The notes under the pieces: model-generated | Told to the model about the DNA's origin: nothing | Seen by the model: only the letters and a program-made list of their open reading frames with translations | The model's database searches: none | Translations under genes and position numbers: made by a program | Source: Oscillospiraceae bacterium | Lineage (GTDB): Bacteria > Bacillota > Clostridia > Oscillospirales > Ruminococcaceae | Direction of reading: 5' to 3' | Length of the DNA: 64,000 nt | Assembly (NCBI GenBank): GCA_021769725.1 | Contig: JAETSI010000002.1 | Location: 62,001-126,000 of the forward strand | Part shown: positions 9,918 through 17,947 of the stretch, one piece after another | How positions within the stretch are numbered: position 1 is the stretch's first letter | How the letters are laid out: every line of letters begins with the position of its first letter

Positions 9918-11039
9918 ATGTCTGATTTCAATTACGAAGAATCGCTTGAACCCGATGTAAATATAAAGGTCATCGGTGTAGGCGGCGGCGGCGGAAATGC
10001 CGTAAACTGCATGGTCGATTCAGGAGTAAGTAATATTGAATATATTGCAGTCAATACTGATGCAAAGGCTCTTAACAAGTCGAGAGCTACCACAAGAATC
10101 CCGATTGGTGCAAAGCTTACAAAGGGAAGAGGCGCTGGAAACAAGCCCGAAATTGGTCAGAAGAGTGCAGAAGAAAACCGTGATGAGATCGAGACGCATC
10201 TTAAAGGCGCCGATATGATTTTCATTACTGCCGGTATGGGCGGCGGTACAGGCACAGGAGCAGCTCCCGTAGTTGCCAAAATAGCTAAGGAAATGGATAT
10301 TCTGACAGTTGCCGTCGTTACCAAGCCTTTCCTTTTTGAGAGAGAACAGAAAATGGCTCAGGCTGAAAAAGGTATCGCAGAACTGAAAAAGTATGTTGAC
10401 TCCCTTATCGTTATTCCGAATGAAAGACTTCTCGTAGGTCTGGACAAGCCACTGACAATGATGCAGTCTTTTGCTCTTTCTGATGATGTGCTTAAAACAG
10501 GTGTAAAGAGCATTTCTGATCTTATTGTTGAAGAGGGTTACATAAACCTTGATTTTGCAGATGTATCAACAATCATGAAGGGCGCAGGCTATGCTCATAT
10601 GGCTATAGGTCACGGTTCAGGAAAGGATAAGGCAAGAGACGCCGCAAATGCAGTTATTTCCAGTCCTTTGCTTGAAACATCTATCTCCGGCGCTAAGAGA
10701 CTTCTTATTAATATCGCTATGTCCGAGGATATACTTTCGTCCGATGTTGACGCTGCTACAAAGATGATAACAGATACAGCAGCTGACGGCGTTGAATTTA
10801 TCTTTGGTACAGCATTCAAGGAAGATATGCAGGACGAGATGACCATTACGGTTATTGCTGCCGGATTTGAAGAAGAAGATGCAGATCTGGGAGAAGAAGA
10901 GGCTTCTGCTGAAGAAGATGTTATCCAGATCGATAATCCTCTTATAGACGGTCTTGGATTGAATGGAAGTTCTTCAAAGAGTTCATCTGCAAATCAGGAT
11001 TATGACCTCGACGATATTTTCAAAATGTTGGGCAACTGA
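9918..11039 (+). CDS. ftsZ: Cell division GTPase FtsZ
   Basis: Tubulin-like GTPase that forms the Z ring. The tubulin signature [10 protein letters not shown] is present, as is the N-terminal [11 protein letters not shown] nucleotide loop. The start is ATG 9918 with AGGAGG upstream, giving MSDFNYEE and 373 residues; a longer frame from 9795 adds 41 residues without family resemblance. The C-terminal linker is acidic, and the tail ends [11 protein letters not shown], a form of the conserved peptide that binds partner proteins. No ftsA lies beside it, so its membrane tether must be encoded elsewhere or be of SepF type. Confidence 0.97.
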   Translation: MSDFNYEESLEPDVNIKVIGVGGGGGNAVNCMVDSGVSNIEYIAVNTDAKALNKSRATTRIPIGAKLTKGRGAGNKPEIGQKSAEENRDEIETHLKGADMIFITAGMGGGTGTGAAPVVAKIAKEMDILTVAVVTKPFLFEREQKMAQAEKGIAELKKYVDSLIVIPNERLLVGLDKPLTMMQSFALSDDVLKTGVKSISDLIVEEGYINLDFADVSTIMKGAGYAHMAIGHGSGKDKARDAANAVISSPLLETSISGAKRLLINIAMSEDILSSDVDAATKMITDTAADGVEFIFGTAFKEDMQDEMTITVIAAGFEEEDADLGEEEASAEEDVIQIDNPLIDGLGLNGSSSKSSSANQDYDLDDIFKMLGN

Positions 11040-11051
11040 TGTGATTGATTC

Positions 11052-11081
11052 AGCGGTTTCTCTTACAGGGAAGCCGCTTTT
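11052..11081 (+). terminator. Rho-independent terminator after ftsZ
   Basis: The stem AGCGGTTTC / GAAGCCGCT (9 bp with one G-U pair) has a 9-base loop and is followed by TTTT. It closes the dcw transcript. Confidence 0.7.
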
Positions 11082-11180
11082 GTCGTATGCGGATTATTTC
11101 CTGCAACATTACCATATGTATAAAATGTCTTTTTATATTAAGTGCACTAAAATCAGCACGAAAATTCTACATATTAATAA

Positions 11181-11209
11181 TTGAAATTTAATATTGAATA
11201 TGATATAAT
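11181..11209 (+). promoter_or_regulatory. Sigma-A promoter of the DivIVA-like gene
   Basis: TTGAAA (11181-11186), a 17-base spacer and TATAAT (11204-11209), about 70 bases before the chosen start. Confidence 0.65.
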
Positions 11210-11279
11210 TATTAAAAGGCATATTATTTCCTTGAATATATTCATACCTCGTTCATTCGGGGGGAAATGGAGTTTTACA

Positions 11280-12827
11280 ATGGCAGAATCAACAATCTTA
11301 AGAGAAACTAAAGGTATGCAAAAGGGATTCGTCAAGGAAGACGTTATGACTTACATAGACGAACTTAATTCCAGAATAGTTTCCCTGGAGGACGAAATTA
11401 AAAAAGGTGCACCGGCAAATAATGTGGATCAGCAGGAAATTATCAAATACCGCAATCAAGTAGATAATCTTCAGGAAAAACTTAATGCTTCTAATAATGC
11501 ACTTAGAGCAGCAAAGAAAGAAAATGAGGAACTTCAGAAACAGCATGAATCTGACCAGAACCTTATTAATCAGCTGAAAGCTGGCGGATCAGGCGCAGCA
11601 GCTGCTGTGGCTCAGTCCAATGCTCAGACGACTGCGGCTCTTGAAGCAGCAAGGAAAGAAATAGATAGGCTTAAAGCACAGCTTCAGGACAATCAGAAGA
11701 AAGAATCCGCAGCAGCTTCTCAGCAGCAGAATGCACAGGCAGCACAGGCAACAGCTGCTCTTGAAGCAGCCAAGAAAGAAATCGACAAGCTTAGAGCACA
11801 GCTCAAGGAAGCTCAGTCAAAGCCGGCAGCAGTTCCACAGGCAGCTCCCGCACCGGCAGAACAGGCTGCAAATAATGCTGAACTCGCTAAGACAAAGCAG
11901 GAGATCTCAAGACTTACAAGCGAACTCGGCAGCAAAGCAAAGGAAATCGCTGAGAGAGACAAGACTATCGCTCAGATTAATAAAGAAAAAGATGAAGCAG
12001 CTTCTAAGATCAAGGATAAAGATGCTGAGATCACTAAGCTCAACAGTGAGATCGTTACACTTAAAGAAAGTGCAAATGATCCCACAGCTCAAATGGGGCT
12101 TATTTTTGCAGAGGCTCAGAAGACAGTCAATATGCTGAAAACTCAGGCTAAGACTGAGGCTGACAAGACAATGGCAGATGCAAACGAAAAGGCAGATGCT
12201 ATTCTCCGAGAGGCTAACTCAAAGGCAGAAAAGACTATTAATGATGCAAATATTACAGCTGAAGCCTGCATAAAGGAAGCAAATGAACAGGCAAAGGCTA
12301 CTGTCGATGATGCAAACAAACACGCTGACAAGGTAAATGAGATGTCATCCACCGTAAGATCAATGCTTCTTAATGAAATAGAGAGCGTAAATGTTAAATT
12401 TAATGATATATCTTCTGTTCTTGGACGTCTCACAAGTCAGGCAACAGATCGTATGAGTGAAGCCCAGCTTATTATTGGCGAAGCAAAGAAATCTGTAGGC
12501 TCAGGAGATACAGTAAAGAAAGCAGAAGCTCCGAAGGCTGATTTTAAGGCATCTGAAGCTCCGAAAGTTTCTTTGAGTGACTTGGGTAAGGATAATTCAT
12601 CATCTCCGGCTGGTGAGGCAGATCCTTTTGCAAGCATTGGTTCAGCAGGTTCGTATGCAAGCAAGAATCATGGATATAATAATGCAGGATCTTCACACAA
12701 CAGCAAGCCGGCACCTGCACCTCAGCCAAAGCAGTCTCCTTCTCCTAAGAAGAATAACTTTAGTTTCGATATGGAGGCTCTTTTAAAGGCAGCTGAAGAG
12801 GAAGCAGCTAAAAATCCCGAAGAATAA
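11280..12827 (+). CDS. DivIVA-like coiled-coil protein
   Basis: Begins with a DivIVA-type N-terminal segment (KGFVKEDVMTYIDELN at about residues 14-29, then a heptad-rich stretch). Two near-identical Ala/Lys/Gln-rich repeats (ALEAA-KKEID-LKAQL) follow at about 120-190, then a long coiled coil, an Ala-rich amphipathic helix region and a disordered Pro/Ser/Lys tail. Such proteins mark curved membranes or the septum. The start is ATG 11280, 33 codons inside the longest frame, because the ribosome site TGGAG and the segment GAGTTTTACAATG mirror the ftsZ start. At 515 residues it is much longer than classical DivIVA (about 165). Its place after ftsZ fits a division role; the exact role is inferred. 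Confidence 0.7.
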   Translation: MAESTILRETKGMQKGFVKEDVMTYIDELNSRIVSLEDEIKKGAPANNVDQQEIIKYRNQVDNLQEKLNASNNALRAAKKENEELQKQHESDQNLINQLKAGGSGAAAAVAQSNAQTTAALEAARKEIDRLKAQLQDNQKKESAAASQQQNAQAAQATAALEAAKKEIDKLRAQLKEAQSKPAAVPQAAPAPAEQAANNAELAKTKQEISRLTSELGSKAKEIAERDKTIAQINKEKDEAASKIKDKDAEITKLNSEIVTLKESANDPTAQMGLIFAEAQKTVNMLKTQAKTEADKTMADANEKADAILREANSKAEKTINDANITAEACIKEANEQAKATVDDANKHADKVNEMSSTVRSMLLNEIESVNVKFNDISSVLGRLTSQATDRMSEAQLIIGEAKKSVGSGDTVKKAEAPKADFKASEAPKVSLSDLGKDNSSSPAGEADPFASIGSAGSYASKNHGYNNAGSSHNSKPAPAPQPKQSPSPKKNNFSFDMEALLKAAEEEAAKNPEE

Positions 12828-12834
12828 TTATTTT

Positions 12835-12878
12835 CAGGATTCCGCATGATCCGGTTTTCCGGGTCTGCGGAAAATCCT
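12835..12878 (+). terminator. Hairpin after the DivIVA-like gene, likely terminator
   Basis: CAGGATTCCGCA pairs with TGCGGAAAATCCTG (two-base bulge) around an inner CCGG/CCGG stem. The T-run after it is weak (TAATTTACTTCTTT). Confidence 0.5.
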
Positions 12879-12904
12879 GTAATTTACTTCTTTGGAACAG
12901 ATAC

Positions 12905-12967
12905 GGCCGTGTAGCTTAAAAAGAGCGTTGAATTTCAAAGGTGCTGGTGCAAGTCCAACCGTGGTCA
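12905..12967 (+). ncRNA. tRNA-like leader upstream of the zinc-ribbon gene
   Basis: A 63-base segment folds like a shortened tRNA. GGCCGTG (12905-12911) can pair with CGTGGTC (12960-12966) using G-U pairs. A D-arm-like GCTT-AAAAA-GAGC follows at 12914-12926, then a short TTG/CAA hairpin where the anticodon arm would be. A T-arm-like TGG-TGCAAGT-CCA sits at 12945-12957, with its seven-base loop one base away from the tRNA T-loop consensus. The full anticodon arm is missing, so it is not a normal tRNA. The word GGTGCAAGTCC also occurs in cobalamin riboswitches, but their other boxes are absent. It ends about 20 bases before the next ribosome site, so a cis-regulatory role is plausible; this is inference. 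Confidence 0.4.
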
Positions 12968-12993
12968 AAAAATAATAAGAGAGGTATATGAAA

Positions 12994-13269
12994 ATGTACG
13001 AAGACAAGACATTAGTCTGCAAAGAATGTGGAAATGAATTTATCTTTTCTGCAGGAGAGCAGGAATTTTACGCAGAAAAAGGATTTGTAAACGAACCTCA
13101 AAGATGTAAGGCTTGCCGCAGCGCCAGAAAAAATGCTGGCAGAACCGAGCGTGTATTGTATACTGCTGTATGTGCTTCATGTGGTGGAGAAGCGAAGGTT
13201 CGTTTTGAACCAAAAGAAGGCAGACCTGTTTACTGCAGTGAGTGTTTCGCAAAAATGAACCAGGCTTAA
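12994..13269 (+). CDS. Small zinc-ribbon protein (zf-trcl-like, CxxC type)
   Basis: A protein of 91 residues with two paired CxxC units: CKECG with CKACR in the first half, and CASCG with CSECF in the second. The second half carries the characteristic VRFEPKEGRPVYCSECF stretch seen in a family of small Firmicutes zinc-ribbon proteins of unknown function. I prefer ATG 12994 over the ATG two codons earlier (12988), because GAGAGG ends nine bases before it and family members begin MYxDKTL. It is probably a zinc-binding or redox protein in the cytoplasm. It is preceded by the tRNA-like leader. Confidence 0.8.
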   Translation: MYEDKTLVCKECGNEFIFSAGEQEFYAEKGFVNEPQRCKACRSARKNAGRTERVLYTAVCASCGGEAKVRFEPKEGRPVYCSECFAKMNQA

Positions 13270-13324
13270 TTGTTATGCCTTACTCTATTGCAAAATGTCT
13301 GTCGAAAGATATGGATGGATTGCA

Positions 13325-13562
13325 TTAAAGGCTGGTATATAAGTCGTCTTGGCACAGCCGGGTATATTTCCGGCTGTGCCCGGAGAGGTCATCGCTATTT
13401 GCCTATATACTCCACTGGTTAAAGTTCAGATTGATAAAAGGCTGTATCTGTGAGTTTCTGTAGAATTGATTCGGCAGAATGTCACAGGGACAGCGTCCCT
13501 TGTTATGCTTGCCTCTGCTGCAAATTATCCGGTAATGTCGGACACTTTGCAGCAGCGGCAAG
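13325..13562 (+). ncRNA. Highly structured non-coding region upstream of the DUF1858 gene
   Basis: The 326 bases between the zinc-ribbon and DUF1858 genes hold no convincing gene but three strong hairpins. Hairpin A has a perfect 11 bp stem GGCACAGCCGG/CCGGCTGTGCC (13351-13380, 8-base loop). Hairpin B pairs ACAGGGAC with GTCCCTTGT (13484-13503, AGC loop). Hairpin C (13508-13562) pairs CTTGCC with GGCAAG and CTGCTGCAAA with TTTGCAGCAG, 16 bp with one mismatch and an inner CCG/CGG. TGG-TATAT (13333-13340) can pair with ATATA-CTCCA at about 13405-13414, enclosing hairpin A. No stem is followed by a T-run, so these are not ordinary terminators. It may be a stand-alone structured RNA or a long leader; no known RNA class was recognised. 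Confidence 0.45.
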
Positions 13563-13595
13563 TATATGTTCAAACAATCGAAAGGATGAATTTAA

Positions 13596-13796
13596 ATGCA
13601 GGTTACAAAAGAAACTATTATCGGGGATATTCTTGATGCTGATTTTGAAGTTGCACCCTTCTTTCTTGAAATAGGAATGCACTGTCTCGGCTGCCCCGCT
13701 TCAAGAGGAGAATCAATTGAGGAGGCGTGCGCCGTTCATGGAACTGATCCGGATGCTCTCGTTGAAAAGCTTAACATTTATTTTGCTTCTAAGTAA
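13596..13796 (+). CDS. DUF1858 domain protein (putative disulfide redox domain)
   Basis: A 66-residue protein matching the DUF1858 family: it starts with the typical TKETIIGDIL segment and carries the pair CLGCP (Cys29 and Cys32) in the form MHCLGCPASRGESIEEACAVHG. The family is often found fused to or near hybrid-cluster and redox proteins and is thought to hold a redox-active disulfide; its function here is unproven. The ATG at 13596 follows AAAGGATG. It is preceded by a 250-base structured region and followed by a terminator-like hairpin. Confidence 0.8.
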   Translation: MQVTKETIIGDILDADFEVAPFFLEIGMHCLGCPASRGESIEEACAVHGTDPDALVEKLNIYFASK

Positions 13797-13806
13797 TTAT
13801 GTTCCG

Positions 13807-13842
13807 GCGTGCTGTGGTCAATGCGGCACGCTGTTATTTTTT
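13807..13842 (+). terminator. Terminator-like hairpin between DUF1858 and trmK-nif3
   Basis: GCGTGC (13807-13812) pairs with GCACGC (13826-13831), extended inward by wobble pairs, and is followed by TGTTATTTTTT. It lies just ahead of the next ribosome site, so it may attenuate read-through into the downstream run of genes. Confidence 0.55.
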
Positions 13843-13858
13843 GAGAAGGGGTGCAGAA

Positions 13859-15310
13859 ATGCTTGATAACAGACTGAAAATGTGTGCGGAACTTGTTTCG
13901 GGACGTGGAACGGCTGTTGATGTTGGCACAGATCATGCTTATCTTGCGGCAGATCTGATTCTTAGCGGAAAGTGCAGCAAGGTCATTGCTTCTGATATTA
14001 AGGAAGGCCCGCTTGAATCCGCACGAAAAACTGTTGAAAAGTATAACATATCTGATAAGGCAGAACTTGTGCTGTCTGACGGGCTTGAGAATATAAATCT
14101 TGACGGAGTAACGGATATAATAATTGCCGGAATGGGCGGTGAGACAATAATTGAAATACTTAAACCGAAAGTTTATGAGCTTTACGGCGTTAATCTGATT
14201 CTACAGCCTATGACAAAGCCTGAAATTCTCAGGAAATGGCTGTATGAATCCAATATTCAGATAAAAACCGAGAAAGCGGCAGATGTAAACGACAGGCTAT
14301 ATACGGTTATTTGTGCTGAAAGCGACATTGAAGCTTATAGCAAACTGACGGAGTCTGAGTCTGTTTCCGGATTTTTTGATGATGATGACGAACTTGGGAA
14401 AAAATATCGTCAGATCGAATCGAAGCGGCTTGAAAAGGTGAGCGAAGCTCTTGAAAAATCCGGAAAAATTAATGAAGCTGTTCATTATCGCTGTCTTGGA
14501 AAAAGGGTCTCGGAGGGCGCACAGTCTGTGGATATGAATGAGCTGTATGTATTTCTGGATGAAAAATATCCTTTTTCCGCTCAGGAAAAGTGGGATAATT
14601 CCGGATTTTTGGTCAATTCTTGCTTTGATTCAGTCAGAAAAGTTCTATTGGCTCTTGATATAACGAATGAAGTGATTGAAGAGGCAGATAATAAAAGAGC
14701 AGATGTAATAATTTCACATCATCCTGTGATATTTGAGCCGCTGAAAAAAATAACTGCTGATGATCCTGTCTATAAGCTTATAAGCTGCGATATATCTGCA
14801 ATTTGTATGCATACCAACCTTGATATTGCACAAAATGGTACTAATGGGGTAATATTGAAAATGCTCTCCGGAAGTTTTGCCTTTTCAAAAAAGCCTGAGC
14901 CTTTTGAGGAACTTGGCAATGGACGTAATCTCGGCTGGATAATCGAACTTGATGAAAAGGTATTTTCAGATGAATTTGCTGTTGAATTAAAACGGATCTT
15001 TGGATGTGAATATGTTCGCACCTCAAGGAATACCAGAAAAATGATCTCACGTATTGCATTTTGCTCCGGTTCGGGCGGCTCGATGCTCGGACTTGCAAAG
15101 CGTAAAAATTGCGATGCCCTTATCACAGGAGATGTTAAGCACGATGTCTGGGTAGCTTCAAATGCTATTGATATCGCTGTATTCGACTGTGGTCATTTCC
15201 ACACGGAAAATCCTGTTTTATGGGAACTAAGACGTGTTCTTGAAGAAAAATATCCGCAGCTTGATGTTGAGATATCTGAACGTTCGGTTGATCCTGTAAT
15301 TTATTTCTGA
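13859..15310 (+). CDS. Fusion of TrmK (tRNA m1A22 methyltransferase) and a Nif3-like metal protein
   Basis: One continuous frame of 483 residues joins two proteins that in Bacillus are separate neighbours (YqfN/TrmK and YqfO). Residues 1 to about 225 are TrmK-like: SAM loop VDVGTDHAYLAADL, acidic SDIKEGPLESARK, and the IAGMGGETIIEIL motif; TrmK methylates N1 of A22 in tRNAs. From about residue 230 a Nif3-family domain follows, with KWDNSGFLV, HHPVIFEPLKKI, HTNLD, GSGGS and DCGHFHTENP, the histidines and acids that bind two metals. The domain lacks the PII-like insert of YqfO. The start is ATG 13859 behind AGAAGGGG; an upstream frame from 13799 overlaps the terminator hairpin. It is the first gene of a tight run extending to 21.7 kb. 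Confidence 0.88.
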   Translation: MLDNRLKMCAELVSGRGTAVDVGTDHAYLAADLILSGKCSKVIASDIKEGPLESARKTVEKYNISDKAELVLSDGLENINLDGVTDIIIAGMGGETIIEILKPKVYELYGVNLILQPMTKPEILRKWLYESNIQIKTEKAADVNDRLYTVICAESDIEAYSKLTESESVSGFFDDDDELGKKYRQIESKRLEKVSEALEKSGKINEAVHYRCLGKRVSEGAQSVDMNELYVFLDEKYPFSAQEKWDNSGFLVNSCFDSVRKVLLALDITNEVIEEADNKRADVIISHHPVIFEPLKKITADDPVYKLISCDISAICMHTNLDIAQNGTNGVILKMLSGSFAFSKKPEPFEELGNGRNLGWIIELDEKVFSDEFAVELKRIFGCEYVRTSRNTRKMISRIAFCSGSGGSMLGLAKRKNCDALITGDVKHDVWVASNAIDIAVFDCGHFHTENPVLWELRRVLEEKYPQLDVEISERSVDPVIYF

Positions 15311-15319
15311 GGTGGAAAA

Positions 15320-16141
15320 ATGAGCATTCTAATTTGTCCGGTTTGCGGAAATGATCTGGATATATCAGAAAACAGTTATATTTGCAGAAATAATCACTGT
15401 TTTGATATCGCTAAAAGCGGCTATGTGAATCTTTTGCTTTCAAAGCATAGTGGAAAGTCAATTCACGGCGACAATAAACTTATGCTTCAGGCACGAAGGA
15501 ACTTCCTGGAAAAGGGATATTATTCCCCTCTTCGTGACGAACTGTGCGCTATGGTAAGTAGAAATTTCAGCGGCGGTGTGATACTTGATGCCGGCTGCGG
15601 CGAGGGATATTATACCTCTGCCGTTTATGATGCTTTGCGTCAAGCAGAAGTTCCGGTGGATATATACGGAATTGATATATCAAAAATTGCGGTGGAAATG
15701 GCAGCAAAGCGAAAAAAAAATATTACTTACAGTACAGCAAGCGTATTTCATATTCCTGTGCATGATAATGGCTGTGATATGACAATAACATTATTTGCAC
15801 CGTACTGCGGAGAAGAGTTCAGGAGAGTTCTTGTACCGGGCGGAATACTAATAATGGCGATACCATCTAAGGATCATTTGTGGGAAATGAAACAGGCAAT
15901 CTACGATATACCGTATAAAAATCAGGTCAAACCCTATGAACTTGATGGATTCCGGCTTGTGGAAAAGAAACGTATTACTTATAGGGCAGCGCTCGTATCA
16001 AGGGAAGATATTCAGTCTCTTTTCGCTATGACGCCCTACTACTACAGAACAGCGGTTGGTCAGAAAGAACGGCTCAAACAATTTGACAGGCTGGAAACAA
16101 CTATGGATTTTGAACTCCTTGCTTATATAAACAGTAAATAA
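15320..16141 (+). CDS. 23S rRNA guanine-N1 methyltransferase, RlmA family
   Basis: A protein of 273 residues with an N-terminal zinc finger (CPVCG at 6-10, then CRNNHCFD) and a Rossmann methyltransferase domain (ILDAGCGEGYY). This is the layout of RlmA, which methylates G745 or G748 in 23S rRNA helix 35. The segment DIAKSGYVNLL is typical. It starts 10 bp after the TrmK-Nif3 stop with GAGGTGG as ribosome site. The exact target base, and any link to tylosin-type resistance (TlrB/RlmA-II), cannot be decided from sequence. Confidence 0.85.
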   Translation: MSILICPVCGNDLDISENSYICRNNHCFDIAKSGYVNLLLSKHSGKSIHGDNKLMLQARRNFLEKGYYSPLRDELCAMVSRNFSGGVILDAGCGEGYYTSAVYDALRQAEVPVDIYGIDISKIAVEMAAKRKKNITYSTASVFHIPVHDNGCDMTITLFAPYCGEEFRRVLVPGGILIMAIPSKDHLWEMKQAIYDIPYKNQVKPYELDGFRLVEKKRITYRAALVSREDIQSLFAMTPYYYRTAVGQKERLKQFDRLETTMDFELLAYINSK

Positions 16142-16193
16142 TGATAAGTCCATGATTGGATAAATGACCAAATTTATAAAAAGGAATGATTAT

Positions 16194-17945
16194 ATGGCTC
16201 TCGACGGAGCGTTTATATATGCAGTAAAAAAAGAACTGCAACCTCTCATCGGAGGTCGTGTTGATAAGATCTATCAGCCCTCACGAGAGGAGATAGTTAT
16301 TGTTATCAGGACAAGGAACGGCAGCAAAAAACTTTATATATCGGCAAATGCCGGCAGTGCTCGAGTGCACGTGACCGATAAAAGCATTGATAATCCACAA
16401 ACTCCTCCGATGTTTTGTATGCTGCTCAGGAAGCATATCGGCGGCGGACGTCTTATTGATATCCGTCAGGATGGTCTGGAGCGCATATTATTTCTTGATT
16501 TCGAGTGTGTAAATGAGCTTGGCGACATGGTGACGGTGACGCTTGCCTGTGAGATCATGGGACGTTGTTCAAATCTTGTAATAATAAGTCGGGAGGGACG
16601 CATTATCGACAGTATTAAGCGTGTCGATGCGGAAATGTCACGGGAACGCATGGTTCTTCCCGGTATGAATTATACGCTTCCGCCCCGTGACAGCAGACTG
16701 AATTTTCTTAATGCCAGTGACGAGGAAATGATATCTGCAATACGCAGTTCAAATCCTGCGGAACTTTCAAAGGCTCTGATACGTGTTTTCGAGGGAATAT
16801 CACCTGTTCTTGCACGTGAATGGACATTTTTTGCCGGCAGGGGAAGCCATATCGACAGCGATCTTATCACTGAAGATCAGCTCGGACGTCTGCTTTTTAT
16901 AATCCGGCGGACACGGGATCAGCTTATGAATGGCGGGTGTTGTTTTTCTGTTGTTCTCACGAAAGACGGACAGTTAAAGGATTTCTCATTTATCCGTCTG
17001 TCGCAGTTCGGAACACTTATGTATACAAAAGAAATGCCTTCCGCCTCAGAGCTCCTTGACTATTTTTACTATGAGCGTGACAGCGTTCAGCGAACCAAGC
17101 AGCGTGCCAATGATCTTTTTAAGCTCCTGGTGAATCTTACGGAGCGTGTCTCACGGCGAATCGCAGCTCAGCGTGAGGAACTTGCAGGGTGTGCCGGAAA
17201 GGAGCATTTCAAGCTTTGCGGTGATTTAATTTCTGCGAATATGTACAGGATCGTCAAAGGTGATGATTCGTTCTCGGCGGAAAATTTTTATGAAGAGGGA
17301 TGCCCTGTTGTCAGAATAAGTCTTGATCCACGGAAATCACCCTCTCAGAATGCTCAGAAATACTACTCTGAGTATAAAAAATGCATTACTGCTGAGGAAA
17401 AACTTACCGATCGTATTGAAAAAGGTGAAGAGGAACTCCAGTATCTTGAAAGCGTTTTCGACGCTCTGACCCGGGCAAATTCGGAGAACGATATTATTCA
17501 GCTGCGTCTTGAACTTCGTGAACAGGGCTATGTGAAGTCGGCAGGCGGAAAGACAAAACCTCCGAAAGCTCTTCCGCCGGTTGAGTACAGATCAGGTGAC
17601 GGATTTACAATACTTGTCGGCAGGAATAATTACCAGAACGATCAGCTTTCATTGAAGTTTGCTGAAAAAAACGATTTGTGGCTTCATACTCAGAGTATAA
17701 CCGGCTCTCATGTTATTATTGTTTCACAGGGACGGGAGATACCGGATAAAACTATCGAGGAAGCTGCGGTGATCGCCGCCTGCAACAGCCGGGGACGGGA
17801 TTCAAGTCTTGTTCCGGTCGATTATTGTCTTGCCCGATATGTAAAAAAGCCTGTGGGAGCAAAGCCCGGAAAAGTTATTTTTACAAACTACAAAACTGCT
17901 TTTGTCAAGCCGGATATTGAGCTTGAAAAACAATTGAGGGTATAA
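16194..17945 (+). CDS. rqcH: RqcH/NFACT family ribosome quality control protein (fibronectin-binding-like)
   Basis: NFACT family protein of 584 residues. Bacterial RqcH binds stalled 50S subunits and recruits alanyl-tRNA to add C-terminal Ala tails; older names call it fibronectin-binding protein. Visible are NFACT-N (MALDGAFIYAVKKEL, DNPQTPPMFCMLLRKHI), a central coiled coil (about 300-420) and the C-terminal NFACT-R domain (KNDLWLHTQSITGSHVII). The D-R pair reported for B. subtilis RqcH appears here as E-R (GLERIL). The start is ATG 16194 with AAAGGA upstream rather than ATG 16164, since family members begin MALDG. It is followed 3 bp later by the glycosylase gene. Confidence 0.88.
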   Translation: MALDGAFIYAVKKELQPLIGGRVDKIYQPSREEIVIVIRTRNGSKKLYISANAGSARVHVTDKSIDNPQTPPMFCMLLRKHIGGGRLIDIRQDGLERILFLDFECVNELGDMVTVTLACEIMGRCSNLVIISREGRIIDSIKRVDAEMSRERMVLPGMNYTLPPRDSRLNFLNASDEEMISAIRSSNPAELSKALIRVFEGISPVLAREWTFFAGRGSHIDSDLITEDQLGRLLFIIRRTRDQLMNGGCCFSVVLTKDGQLKDFSFIRLSQFGTLMYTKEMPSASELLDYFYYERDSVQRTKQRANDLFKLLVNLTERVSRRIAAQREELAGCAGKEHFKLCGDLISANMYRIVKGDDSFSAENFYEEGCPVVRISLDPRKSPSQNAQKYYSEYKKCITAEEKLTDRIEKGEEELQYLESVFDALTRANSENDIIQLRLELREQGYVKSAGGKTKPPKALPPVEYRSGDGFTILVGRNNYQNDQLSLKFAEKNDLWLHTQSITGSHVIIVSQGREIPDKTIEEAAVIAACNSRGRDSSLVPVDYCLARYVKKPVGAKPGKVIFTNYKTAFVKPDIELEKQLRV

Positions 17946-17947
17946 TA

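Noticed and set aside
11600..11830. Possible CRISPR or tandem DNA repeat
   Set aside because: The repeats encode imperfect coiled-coil protein repeats (ALEAA-KKEID) within a coding gene.
12940..12966. Cobalamin riboswitch core (GGTGCAAGTCC)
   Set aside because: The rest of the aptamer, including the GCCACTG box and the long outer stems, is not present, and the gene downstream has no B12 link.
12905..12967. A genuine tRNA gene
   Set aside because: The anticodon arm of 5+7+5 bases is missing and the segment is only 63 bases, so it cannot be a standard tRNA.
13351..13380. Rho-independent terminator of the zinc-ribbon gene
   Set aside because: The stem is perfect but no T-run follows on either strand, so it is better treated as part of a structured RNA.
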